Below, piece by piece: positions 20,753 to 30,864 of a DNA stretch of 64,000 bases. Origin of the DNA: Oasisia sp. SBJ-2009 (Eukaryota; Annelida; Polychaeta; Sabellida; Siboglinidae). The position numbers and the translations under genes are program-made. The notes below the pieces were generated by a model. It was not told the DNA's origin, searched no databases, and saw only the letters and a program-made list of their open reading frames with translations. How positions within the stretch are numbered: the first letter of the stretch is position 1; every line of letters starts with the position of its first letter. The stretch covers positions 30,929,467 to 30,993,466 of the forward strand of contig OZ024864.1 in the NCBI GenBank assembly GCA_964017155.1, in the 5' to 3' direction.

Positions 20753-21464
20753 CGTGCATGTGTCAATGTTTGTGTAAACTTTTCCCATCCATCCCATCCT
20801 AATCCCAAGCACAAACACTGTTATTCCACTTCCAGATAACATGAAGTCAGCCATCCTGAAACCGACCAACCATACTAGTGCGTGATGCCCCAGTCGGCGT
20901 TTTGCACTACAACAGATCAGAACCCGGAAGTGAAGCAGTGCCACTAGAATCATGACATGATTCATGTCGTGTCCCGACATTATTGCTATGTCCAGGCATA
21001 CCCGGTCATAACAAAAGCCCCGACATATATAGCTAGTTATCGCTATCTAATTGCGAGCTATTGCAGAAATGCTTCGAGCATGTCAATTACGCATTTGTTT
21101 GGAAGATAACACAGGATGACAGCACACGACTACCCACCAATTTCGCGGAGAAAGATCCTGAAAGCGAAATTGGACTTAAGCTTCGAAACAAATCCGCTAG
21201 GTTTTGGCGGAAGTTACCGACACTGTCGCCATCTATTGGACTACGATAAAACAAATCCGCCAGGTGTTTTTTTAACCCGTATAACATAAAAAATATTGTT
21301 ATCATTCGCTCGACCATTATTACGTTGTAATTTAACTCTTGTGATGACAGCTTTCATTATCACAATTTGAAACAGTAAGCTGTTGGTGCTGTCATCGAGT
21401 GCCACGCACCTTAAAAGGATGATGTTGTGACATTTGTGAGCGATAATATATGGTGTTCAATTCA
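20751..21464. other. Presumed 5' region of the death-domain gene
   Basis: Because the ATG exon of the death-domain gene begins after an acceptor (TTACAG|ATTCG at 20267), a non-coding first exon and promoter should lie upstream (higher coordinates), probably here. I could not place them. A segment around ACAAATCCGCTAGGT is partly repeated about 60 bp later. Confidence 0.35.
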
Positions 21465-22325
21465 ATATCTTTATTTCAGACTGTCATACAGATGTCCACA
21501 TAAACATTAACAAATACAAGTGACTAAAAATATATATAAAGGTATTGCACATGTTAAATAGAAAAAAACATTGCACAGTGGTACATTCAGTCAAAAACTA
21601 TTATGTATATACAACATTTTTATCCAATGGCAATGTCGTCTTATCCTGGATTGCCATTTTATATCACTGTTGATAATTGCAATTACCAACTTATTATAAG
21701 AGGCATCAAGTCTCCGCATGAATTTATATACAAGGTTTCTAATTACAGCTTTACTATCTGGTACATGGTATTCTACAAAAATGGTGGAGGCACTGCAATA
21801 TTTAGGCTGATTTAGCAGTAAGCGAAACACATTATTGTAAGCCACATGAAGTTTATGTATACTTGCTACTGTGTAATTCCACCACAGCTGAGCAGTATAC
21901 ATAGGAGAGCAGAAAGTTCTAAGCAAAGTCAGTTTCACGTCAGTGGAACACATGTAAAATTTCCGCAATAGCGTATTACCCCTAGCATATAGTTGTCGGC
22001 ATTGGCGTAAAATATCTTTGTCATCACGTAATGTATTAGAAATAAAGTGACCCAAATATTTCACATTATCCACTTCCTGGATTGTTTCACCATTAATCTT
22101 AAATGATGGAACATCAAACATTTTCATATATTTACTTTTAAATATTAACACAGCACTTTTCTTGGAATTGTACTTGATATCATGGTTTAAACCATAGAGT
22201 CCACATACCTGCATCAGTTCAGACAGTCCTGATACAGATGGGGAAAGAATTACCAAATCATCAGCATACATAAGATGGTTGATAGTTGTACTACCTATTA
22301 CACACCCTATGTTACATTTGTTTAA
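21465..22325 (-). pseudogene. LINE-B, 3' part: end of reverse transcriptase ORF2
   Basis: Minus-strand frame from the RT catalytic box onward: GSTTINHLMYADDLVILSPS (YADD), then HDIKYNSKKSAVL, VKYLGHFISNTL and the C-terminal thumb-like region to a stop at 21591, followed by a short 3' UTR. The missing N-terminal part is found on the same strand at 27165-30235. The joined RT would read ...GILSPYLFNVYMDEL (27 kb) to LNKCNIGC... (22.3 kb), so one LINE was split by the insertion 22323-27165. Confidence 0.8.
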
Positions 22326-22706
22326 AGTGAAAAAAAAGGCTACAGTTTAGTGTTATGCACCTAAAAGAGTTTACACTAGCTAATCATTTGCATCTACAAT
22401 CCAATTTTTCACCTTAATGGTTACCTCAGAAAGTGGTCTTAAAGTGGGAAAATCTAGCTAAATCACCGACACCATGAACCGGCCCATCTTGGATCTTGCA
22501 ACCAATCACAACCCAGCAGTTTGGAAAAGTAATACGTCAGAGAGTCGTCTGCTGGTTCAGCTGTCATAACAGAGAGCCAAGCGGTACGTACGCTAAAAGT
22601 TGCCTTACGTCGGTTTACAACGAAATCGCGACATCAATATGCCACACTGTTCCTCAAACGCTTATAGTAATAGTACAGTGAAAGACAGTATCAGTAAGAT
22701 GTCTTC

Positions 22707-24995
22707 TTGTTAACCTATGAATTGTTAACCTTTGTGTTAGAACCAACCAGGGACAAGAACGTGTTGGACATAGTTTTGAGCTCACAGAAGGAATTTGTTG
22801 ATAATGTCAATATATGTGAGCCACTGGGATGTAGTGATCATAACCAGATACATTTTATCATCAAAGTAAAAGGAGAACGGAACAGAAAAATACGGTACAG
22901 GACAAATTTTCACAAAGGAAGATATAAGGACATGAGGGAATATTTAGCGAAGATAGACTGGAATAACACACTGAAGAATAAGACAGCAACAGAATGCTGG
23001 AATATCTTAAAGAGGGAAATTGACTGCGTCGTTGACAAATTTGTCCCCTTGAAAAAACAAGGGAAAAGGTCAAAGAAGAAACACTTATCGAAGGAAGCCA
23101 TTAGAAAAATCAAGTACAAGCAAATGATGTGGAAGACATATAGACATACTGGAAGTGAAGAAGACTATGCCATTTATAAAGAAGCACTTAATCAAGCTAC
23201 AGCTGAAATTAGAAATTCGAAGAGAAGCTATGAACAAAAAATAGCTTTCAACATAAAACATGACAGCAAGAGTTTTTATGAGTATGTTCGAAGTAAACAG
23301 AAAGTTCAAGATAAGGTCGGGCCACTAGAAGGTAGTGATGGAAACATAATAACGGAGGGATTCTTAATGGCAGAAAACCTAAATGAATACTTTAGTTCGG
23401 TGTTTACCAGGGAAGATATTAGTACATTACCAGTACTAGAGACTAAGTTCGAAGGGAGAGAGTGTGACTATTTAGGACAACTAACTGTAACCCCAAAAAT
23501 GGTAGCTATGAAAATAAGAGATATGAAGGATAATAAATCACCAGGAGTGGATGGGATTCCTCCCAAATTACTACTGGAAATTGTAGAACAAATTAGCATA
23601 CCACTTGCAACAGTGTTCAATTTGGCATTAGAGGAAGGAGTGGTTCCGGTAGAATGGAAAGAAGCAAACATCATACCATTATTTAAAAAAGGATCAAGAA
23701 GCAAGTCAGAGAACTATAGACCAGTGAGTTTAACATCGGTGATTTGTAAACTATTAGAAAGACTAATTAAAGATCACTTGGTTGATTTTCTTGTTAAAAA
23801 TAAATTGATAAACACATCTCAACATGGGTTTTTAAAAGCGAGGTCATGCTTAACAAATATGTTATGTTTTTTGGAAGATGTCACAAAGTGGGTAGATGAG
23901 GGATCACCAGTAGATATAATCTACTTAGATTTTAAAAAAGCCTTTGACAAAGTGCCACACCAAAGATTACTACTTAAACTAAAGGCCCATGGCATAGGAA
24001 ATAGTATGATTAACTGGATAGAAAAATGGCTTATTGATAGAAGACAAAGAGTAGTAGTTGATGGGGAGGTTTCAAATTGGAAATCTGTTTTGAGTGGAGT
24101 ACCGCAAGGATCAGTATTGGGACCTATTTTATTCTTAATATATATCAATGATTTGGATGATGACGTAACAAGCAAGGTGTTGAAGTTTGCGGACGACACA
24201 AAAGTGTTTAGGAAAATAAAAAGTGATGCAGATAGACAGCATTTACAAGATGATCTAAATAAGTTGATAGAATGGTCTGAGAAATGGCAAATGCTGTTTA
24301 ACTTTGGAAAGTGTAAGTGCCTCCACACAGGACATGGGAATGAAAATGCACAATATACAATGGGTGGTACTGTACTAAATACTACTGTAAAGGAAAAGGA
24401 CTTAGGTTTAACCATTAGTGCTGACATGAAGGTATCAGAGCAGTGTGGAATTGCAGCAGCGAAGGCAAACCAAATTCTTGGATTAATTAGGCGAAATATA
24501 GTATACAAAGAAAAAGAACTAATAATACCGCTTTATAAAACAATAGTTAGGCCTCATTTAGAATATTGTATACAAGCATGGAGGCCATATCGCAAGAAGG
24601 ATATTGATATGCTAGAAAGAGTACAAAGGAGAGCAACAAAAATGATACAAAAACTCAGGAATATTAGTTATGAAATGCGTCTAAAGGAATGTGGTCTAAC
24701 AACACTAGAAACCAGAAGATTGAGAGGAGATCAGATTGAGGTTTTTAAAATATTGAATGGGTATGAAAATATTGACAGAAATATTTTTTTCACGGTCAAG
24801 GAAGAGAGAAGGACTAGAGGACATGGAGTTGCATTAGCAAAGAAGCAGTGTAGACTAGATATTAGAAAATTTTCATTTTCCCAAAGAATAGTAAACGAAT
24901 GGAACAAATTATCAGCTGATTGTGTAGGTGCTAGAAGTGTTAATATGTTTAAAAATAAAATTGACATATACCTAAGACGGGCAGGGTATACTTAG
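22707..24995 (+). CDS. CR1-like LINE ORF2: end of EN plus complete reverse transcriptase
   Basis: Uninterrupted 762-codon frame; the first recognisable family residues are around PTRDKNVLDIVLSS. The endonuclease domain is reduced to its last motif (GCSDHNQIHFII), so the copy is 5'-truncated near 22735. The RT domain is complete: DNKSPGVDGIPPKLL, SENYRPVSLTSVICK, QHGFLKARSC, YLDFKKAFDKVPH, SGVPQGSVLGPILFLIYIND, and the catalytic KFADDTKVF. The C-terminus (RRLRGDQIEVFKIL, ...RKFSFSQRIVNEWN) is the jockey/CR1-type tail. The RT copies element RNA at a nicked target. Absence of stops implies a young copy. The start codon in use is unknown because the true N-terminus is missing. Confidence 0.9.
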   Translation: MLTYELLTFVLEPTRDKNVLDIVLSSQKEFVDNVNICEPLGCSDHNQIHFIIKVKGERNRKIRYRTNFHKGRYKDMREYLAKIDWNNTLKNKTATECWNILKREIDCVVDKFVPLKKQGKRSKKKHLSKEAIRKIKYKQMMWKTYRHTGSEEDYAIYKEALNQATAEIRNSKRSYEQKIAFNIKHDSKSFYEYVRSKQKVQDKVGPLEGSDGNIITEGFLMAENLNEYFSSVFTREDISTLPVLETKFEGRECDYLGQLTVTPKMVAMKIRDMKDNKSPGVDGIPPKLLLEIVEQISIPLATVFNLALEEGVVPVEWKEANIIPLFKKGSRSKSENYRPVSLTSVICKLLERLIKDHLVDFLVKNKLINTSQHGFLKARSCLTNMLCFLEDVTKWVDEGSPVDIIYLDFKKAFDKVPHQRLLLKLKAHGIGNSMINWIEKWLIDRRQRVVVDGEVSNWKSVLSGVPQGSVLGPILFLIYINDLDDDVTSKVLKFADDTKVFRKIKSDADRQHLQDDLNKLIEWSEKWQMLFNFGKCKCLHTGHGNENAQYTMGGTVLNTTVKEKDLGLTISADMKVSEQCGIAAAKANQILGLIRRNIVYKEKELIIPLYKTIVRPHLEYCIQAWRPYRKKDIDMLERVQRRATKMIQKLRNISYEMRLKECGLTTLETRRLRGDQIEVFKILNGYENIDRNIFFTVKEERRTRGHGVALAKKQCRLDIRKFSFSQRIVNEWNKLSADCVGARSVNMFKNKIDIYLRRAGYT

Positions 24996-25100
24996 ATAGA
25001 TAGGTTGGACTCTCGATAAGCCAAACGGCTTCCTTGTCCACCTGCCATCTAGAGTTGATTCTCTAGGTGGCAATCTTGTTAAATCTTGTTAAATCGAGCA
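22735..25100 (+). mobile_element. CR1-like LINE, 5'-truncated copy A
   Basis: ORF2 plus a 3' UTR (GTTGGACTCTCGATAAGCC, CCATCTAGAGTTGA, CTAGGTGGCAATCTTG) ending in two direct TCTTGTTAAA units at 25074-25094. Copies B (35860), C (39183) and D (37600) end in the same or very similar tandem, so short terminal repeats, not poly(A), mark the 3' end as in CR1. Confidence 0.88.
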
Positions 25101-25187
25101 GAACTGAAACAGTGGTTCGGTGGATTCGTTTGGACAGTCACAGACACAGCGCGGATCCTAGACGACCCGATTTGATTGACCTAACCA

Positions 25188-26941
25188 TCAAAACGACCAC
25201 CAACAGCCGCCAAACTTCTCCTCACATATCTTACATACATATGCATACACTACATTATGTAATAAAATCTCTTGCATTCCTCTGACGAAGAAAATTCACA
25301 CACAAAAACGCGCAGACCTCGAGTACAACTTGTTCGGCCGCTCAGCGGTACCGTAAAATCGCTTTTAAAAGCTTTACACAAAATACCGCTAGACGCCACG
25401 TTTCTGACTGCTAATATTTAATTGTTTTACTTCACACGCGCGAAATAGTTTAATTACTTATAAATAATATAATAATAATAATTAATTATTATCATCACTA
25501 TGATTTGCAGGAAATTATAAGTTTTATTATTTTTATATTGATATTTTATTTTTATAATTGTTCATATATGTTTCTAGTATATTTATGTTTTTTTTCTTCT
25601 GGTGTGTATTTGTTGTTTAGCATTTTAATGTATGTAAAACGCCATGAACAAGTTTAAATTGGATGTGGCGCTATATTAAATAAACAAGCAATTGTTTTTA
25701 TTATAATATAATATTTTATTTATGTAGCGCCACATCCATAATTGTTTGTGGCGCTTCACAAAATAATGCTATTAAAAATACAATAAAGAGAAAACTACTC
25801 ACAGATAATATTATTTAAAAATAAATAATGAAAATACATGTTTCTATATCATTAACTAAGCTGACCTATCAGTCATAAATAAACATACAAATTACATAAC
25901 AACAATTGAAATAAATGAATATAAAAGTATGGTTAATAGTAATAAATAATTAAAGTAGTAAAATAAGTACGACGTAATAATAATTTTTATTCAGCACATA
26001 CACAACCATTATGCATAAGAACATATTACTGAAGCTATTTGTTCTACTCATGAATGACATTTCCACCATCAGATATGTAATAATAATTATTTTTGAACAA
26101 GACACTTTATTAATTATCGGAACAATAAATCTCTAAAATGTAAAAAGGAATATGAATATATGGGAAATATTATGGTGGTAGAAAAAGAAGGATTTAAAAA
26201 CAGTAATATTAACATGTTATTGTTTTAGTTATTATTGTTAAAACATCGCTTATGTAATATAAGCTTGCATGCTCGCAGTACACGCGGGATGTTTATAGAA
26301 ATATTGATGAAATAAACAATGTGACTTCATTGAAAAACACGTAATTTCCTTTTTCTTTTATAACTAATAGGCAATTTTGGATAATTATGCAGACACATGT
26401 ATTTTTAATATTTATTTTTAAATATTACCTGTGGGTAGCATTCTTATTATTGCATATACTTTAATAACAGTATGTTGAATAGAAGAGAAGAGAATTGTGG
26501 ATTTGGCGCTATATAAAATAAACTAATAAAATTATATATTTGTATATTAAATTGTTATTTTTTATCAACTCTATTAGACCCATATCACCAAAGCGTTGCC
26601 TTAGTTTGCCGTTTAACATTTTCTGTAGATCATAGTGATGCAGCTAATTATTATTATATTATTTATAATTAATTAAACTAATTCGCGCGTGCGAATGCAG
26701 TAAGGTTAATAAATATTCGCGCGCCATCTAGCGGTATTTTGTGTAAAGCTAACTTATAATAGCGAGTTTACGGTAGTCGAAGTTGTCGAGTTGCCGTTCG
26801 CCAAGATTTGCGTTTCTGTTATGAATTTTCTTCGTTAGACGAATACAAGTGATTTTTTTGTAATGTAGTGTATGTATATGTATGTAAGAAATGTGGGGAG
26901 AAGTTTGGCGGCTGTTGGCGGTCGTTTTCGTGGTTAGGTTA
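25188..26941. repeat. Inverted repeat with ~320-bp arms
   Basis: Left arm 25188-25516 (plus) and right arm 26622-26941 (minus) align throughout: CCAACAGCCGCCAAACTTCT, ACATACACTACATTA, ACGAAGAAAATTCA, GCTTTACACAAAATACCGCT, CACGCGCGAA, TTATAAATAATATAATAATA, ATCACTATGAT. Identity is roughly 75-80%. The 1.1-kb spacer holds LINE tails. It may be a foldback transposon or two opposed copies of one element. No transposase seen. Confidence 0.8.
25540..26530. mobile_element. L2-like LINE 3' tails in both orientations, AT-rich spacer
   Basis: 25560-25690 (plus) ends in ACGCCATGAACAAG ... GTGGCGCTATATTAAATAAA. 25712-25762 is a reverse-oriented tail (GTAGCGCCACATCC ... TGTGGCGCTTCAC). 26495-26525 is a further plus tail (GATTTGGCGCTATATAAAAT). 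The remainder is AT-rich with no coding signal. Confidence 0.6.
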
Positions 26942-27122
26942 GAAAGTAACAGATAATAATATGCATGCACAGTTCACGCCGACCAAGAAGACTCTCTGAC
27001 GTCATTTTGTTTCTAAAATGGCGTAGTCTGTAGACTTTCTATGTCTATGTGTTTTACATTTTTTTTCTGGTAAACCACTGACGTTAAAAATATGATTGTT
27101 GTTGGAAGTTGTTACTTTTTAT

Positions 27123-29259
27123 TCACTCTGTTAATCCCATATGATCCAAACATTGACTTTGTTTTCCCTTTAACTCATCCATATATACATTAAAAAGGTA
27201 TGGTGAGAGTATACCACCTTGCCTAACACCATTTGTAACACCAAAATGTTCCGACAATTTGCCTGACCATCTTATACACATAGTCTGGTTCGAATACCAA
27301 TGTATAAGCAGTCTAACAATATATCCAGGCACTCCCCTGTCAATCAACTTTTGAAATAAGATAGAATGTTTCACTCTATCAAAGGCTTTAGAAGCATCTA
27401 AAAACATGTAAACCTAGACCCATTTAGACTCCTATGCCTGTCAATAACTTCCTTTAAGACATAAATACACAAGTCTGTCCCGTGTTTTTTCTTAAATCCA
27501 AACTGATTGGGCATTGTTGACAGCGTAACTGACATTCTGTCTAACAATATGTTTTCAACCATTTTTGACACAATACTAGCTAATGCAATAGGTCTGTAAT
27601 TGTCCTTGCTGTTAGTCTTGCCACATTTATCTTTGATAATAGGAACCAGCACAACAGATAACAAAGAACTAGGTAAAAATCCATGTACAAAAAACCCAGT
27701 TATACACATGGCAAGTAAAGGCACAATGCGCTTATCACAATGTTTAAGGTGTTCAGCATATATACCATCCATACCACAAGTCTTATTTATATCCAGGCAT
27801 TTAATAGCATTTTCAACTTCGCTAATTTCCACAACTATGTCATTTGTATATTTGGAATCACATTTGATCTGTTGAATGTCTATATCCCTAATACAATTAA
27901 AAAGCTGTTTAAAATGAGACCGCCATAATTAAGTTATTTCATCAATACCAGTAACATCCTCAATACTGTTAGGTAAAGGTATATTACAGTTGTTTACCTG
28001 GCGTATCTCTTTCCAAAAGTCATCTGGCCGAGACTGTGCGACAGCTTTTTTGCCAATGAATCCTTTCTAAGTTGGCATTCATGATTTTTAAGAAAACGTA
28101 TTGCATATTTAAACCTTGCCCTAGATGTCTTCATTAGATCAAACACAGGACCATGTTTTGGTCTACCAGCATCAATCCACATAATGAAGCATTCTCTGGC
28201 AGCAGTATGGAGATCTCTGGCATGGTCATTCCAGCCAGGTCTACATTTGTATGGTTTTGTCCTACCCTGCCGACTAACCAGTTCATCATTTGCATTTTTC
28301 ATAGATTCAATAATATTATCATAAAATAAATTGATCGTAGATATATGTGCATCATCTGTACAGTTTACATTATTACATATAATAGCATCGTGTGGAATAT
28401 TAGCATTGTTCAGGTTACACTTTGTTGCCTCAGCATAGCCATTAATACATTCATCACTAACTCTATCCCAGCTGATTTTGTTACACTCGTGGGTTGATAA
28501 ACCCTCAACCTGAGGCACTAGCTCCAGGGAAACATCGATACATATCGGAATGTGATCCGACGTACAAACACTATATAACACATCTATATTCTGAATAACA
28601 TTGTGACCATCACTGGTGGACACACAGTGGTCCAACCATGAGGTGGAATCCCACCTTTCACTTAAATAAGTAAACATATTTGCTGGCAGTAACAGCTCAC
28701 TAGAGAGCAACCAGCAATTTTCCTCACAAAACTGTTTAAAGTGTCTACAAAAAACCGATTCACTGTCACTTATATCTGAGTTCCAGTCCCCAATACAGAA
28801 ATACATGTAGTGTCTAACTCCTCTATCACTGCTTTAATAGTACCAAGATTTTTCTAAAAACAGGTCTTCATGAGCATGCGATTCATAAGGCATGTAGACA
28901 CATAATATAACATACGTCCGCCGTCGTCCGGTTACTAATAGTAATTTTAATACCGGTTAGCCAGTCAATATTTAGATCTAAACATGCATATCAAGATGTG
29001 TGCGCCATAGTATGGCCACACCACCGGGGTTATGACTCCTACATAAACGATCCCTGTAATCTACAGTCGCGGCCCCTGTACCATGAAAATCAGAGTGTGG
29101 CTTATTTAAAGATCCAAGATCTTGTTTACTAAACCAAGTTTCTTGGAGGCATACAGTATCAATGTCATCATCATTTAATATGTCCAGCACACAGGGTCTA
29201 TGGTGTAATTGTGAGGCTTTATTTGGTAGGCCCCTACAGTTATAAGAAATAATTTTCAT
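27123..29259 (-). pseudogene. LINE-B ORF2, 5' part: APE endonuclease and N-terminal RT
   Basis: Endonuclease start at 29259 (MKIISYNCRGLPNKASQL, then DTVCLQETWFS with the catalytic Glu, PGGVAILWR). EN end and linker 28806-27994 (FCIGDWNSDIS, LDHCVSTSDG, CTSDHIPI with the catalytic His). RT N-terminus 27832-27398 (CGMDGIYAEHLKHC, KDNYRPIALASIVSK, QFGFKKKHGTDLCI). RT palm 27407-27165 (MFLDASKAFDRVKHSIL, GVRQGGILSPYLFNVYMDEL). Frames shift between these blocks and 28807-28978 holds stops, so it is inactive. The rest of the RT is at 21591-22325. Confidence 0.85.
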
Positions 29260-29441
29260 TATTGAGTGTCTGCAGAAGTGCTCCTAGCCCTGCTAGCAGC
29301 CAATGGTTTCACATCACTGTCACTGGTCTCTCGCTTGTGGTCGTGGGTATGGTTCCTCCACCATCGAACGTATGCACCCTCTGGCCACAGCATTGCCGAC
29401 AAGAATACTTTGGGAAGAGGGCAGTTGCAAGTGATGTGGAA

Positions 29442-30215
29442 TTAACTGTATGTGGCGGTAGACTTCACCTGTTCAACCACAACATCCAGGTTCAGCGAGA
29501 AGTCCAGGTACGACTTTAGGTCCACCACTGTCAAGTTGGGATCAAGGCGAGAGGCAAACACATTTGCCCAGCGGAGATCTGACAGCTTTGCAGCTTTGAT
29601 CACTACGTTCTTCGCACTTCCGATGATTGCTGATCCTTTCTGAATGGTCTTGATCGAGACAGTCTTCGCTCTCTTGGGAACTGTCGTCCACTGTTGTACA
29701 GCTTCCGCATAGGTAGGCGTGTTCCCCTCACTGCCATGATCCTCACCTGCTGTCACTGAATCTTGACTCAGTAGCTCTGTCGTTGTTGATGGTTTAATTG
29801 TCACCTTGTCACATTGTTTCTGCTCATCTGAGACTTTCATGTCAACTTTGGCAGTAGCAGCACGCAGTGGCAGATCATGTGCTGTCCTAGTTGACACCCC
29901 GGCCTCGGTCACTGCACGCTTCCGAGACACTCCAGTCATGCCACGCTTTGTAGAGCGGACTGTGGTGGCTGGCGCAGTTTCAGCAGCATGATGTATATCA
30001 GCCATTACACTGACTGTCTCCAGCAAGTTATCATGCGCCTTTACCTGTGTTGACATCATCGATCGCAGATCGTCACACGCGATTGACTGAGCCTCCACGG
30101 TCGATTTCAGCATGGTTATTTCCTCAGTAGCTGTTTCCATTCCTGCCAGCAGGGTTGACACGTCAATGCTGTTGAATGTGACAGCAGTGTTAACATTCAA
30201 ACCGGATAAACACAA
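29442..30215 (-). CDS. LINE-B ORF1 (RNA-binding, gag-like)
   Basis: 257-codon open frame just 5' of the LINE-B endonuclease, in the same orientation. The N-terminus contains a probable coiled coil (STLLAGMETATEEITMLKST). The middle is Ser/Thr/Lys-rich and basic (RSTKRGMTGVSRKRA). The C-terminus (ANVFASRLDPNLTVVDLKSY) resembles the conserved end of LINE ORF1 proteins, thought to fold like an RNA-recognition motif. It likely coats element RNA. The frame is intact although ORF2 is broken. Confidence 0.75.
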   Translation of the reverse strand: MCLSGLNVNTAVTFNSIDVSTLLAGMETATEEITMLKSTVEAQSIACDDLRSMMSTQVKAHDNLLETVSVMADIHHAAETAPATTVRSTKRGMTGVSRKRAVTEAGVSTRTAHDLPLRAATAKVDMKVSDEQKQCDKVTIKPSTTTELLSQDSVTAGEDHGSEGNTPTYAEAVQQWTTVPKRAKTVSIKTIQKGSAIIGSAKNVVIKAAKLSDLRWANVFASRLDPNLTVVDLKSYLDFSLNLDVVVEQVKSTATYS

Positions 30216-30235
30216 AGTACGAATGTTTGGGTAAT

Positions 30236-30864
30236 CTTATACTTAACCGGCCTAAATTATTACGGCCTTTTACAACCGTTTTTTGACAACAGATATCGCT
30301 ACCGAATAATTATCATTACCCAGCTCTGACGCCTCTGCGAGTGTGCAATTCTCTAACCGGTTGCCATAACTGAAGTGGCACAGTCACAGAATGACAGATG
30401 TCGCATTGTTGTCAGTGTCACGTGTGCGTAATATTGAGTGTGCTGGCCTTTTAGTGTCCATTCTCAGTGCCAACTCAAAAAGGTTGCCTTGGCGATAATT
30501 ACTGTTTTGAAAAAGGCTGAATATATAGTTGAATGAGACCTCATAGATTTTGTTTGGTCTAGTAAGTTAACAGAACGTTACGAAAGAGTGGAAACAAGTA
30601 GTACTATTAAATATAAAAAACTGTGATGATGCATATCTAGCATTGTGCAATTCCATGGCAGTTGTGGCATTTGGCAACTATTATGCACACACCCAAAGGG
30701 TCAAATATACACGAACATACACACACATTCACAAAACATACACAGTATTACACGCACACACACATACATGTATAGATATACATTATTGCCATAACTTTTA
30801 TAATAATGTGTTTGGTAGATGACACCTAAGACAGACAACTAAACGGAATACATTGACCTTCACC
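30236..30864. promoter_or_regulatory. Upstream region of trub1
   Basis: About 630 bp between the 5' end of LINE-B and the trub1 ATG. An in-frame TGA at 30820-30822 precedes the ATG without an intervening ATG, which supports the start choice. I see no clear TATA or initiator. The stretch 30720-30770 is (CA)-rich. Confidence 0.4.

Larger units (their letters stand above)
22323..27165. mobile_element. Composite insertion splitting LINE-B
   Basis: The LINE-B frame breaks between 27165 and 22325. Both edges abut TTTAA(A/G), consistent with a short target duplication. The two ends share an inverted A-rich start (GTGAAAAAAAAGG / GGGAAAACAAAG) and an inner block ACGTCAGAGAGTC at 22537 that is mirrored near 26990-27003. 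Inside are a CR1-like LINE, a large inverted repeat, LINE tails and AT-rich filler. Borders and number of insertion events are inference. Confidence 0.45.

Noticed and set aside
23921..24508. 195-codon minus-strand frame
   Set aside because: Antisense shadow of the CR1-like reverse transcriptase.
25067..25285. 72-aa frame NSRQTSPHISYIH, with a relative at 26749-26970
   Set aside because: The similarity comes from the inverted-repeat arms; no start context, motif or conserved frame end.
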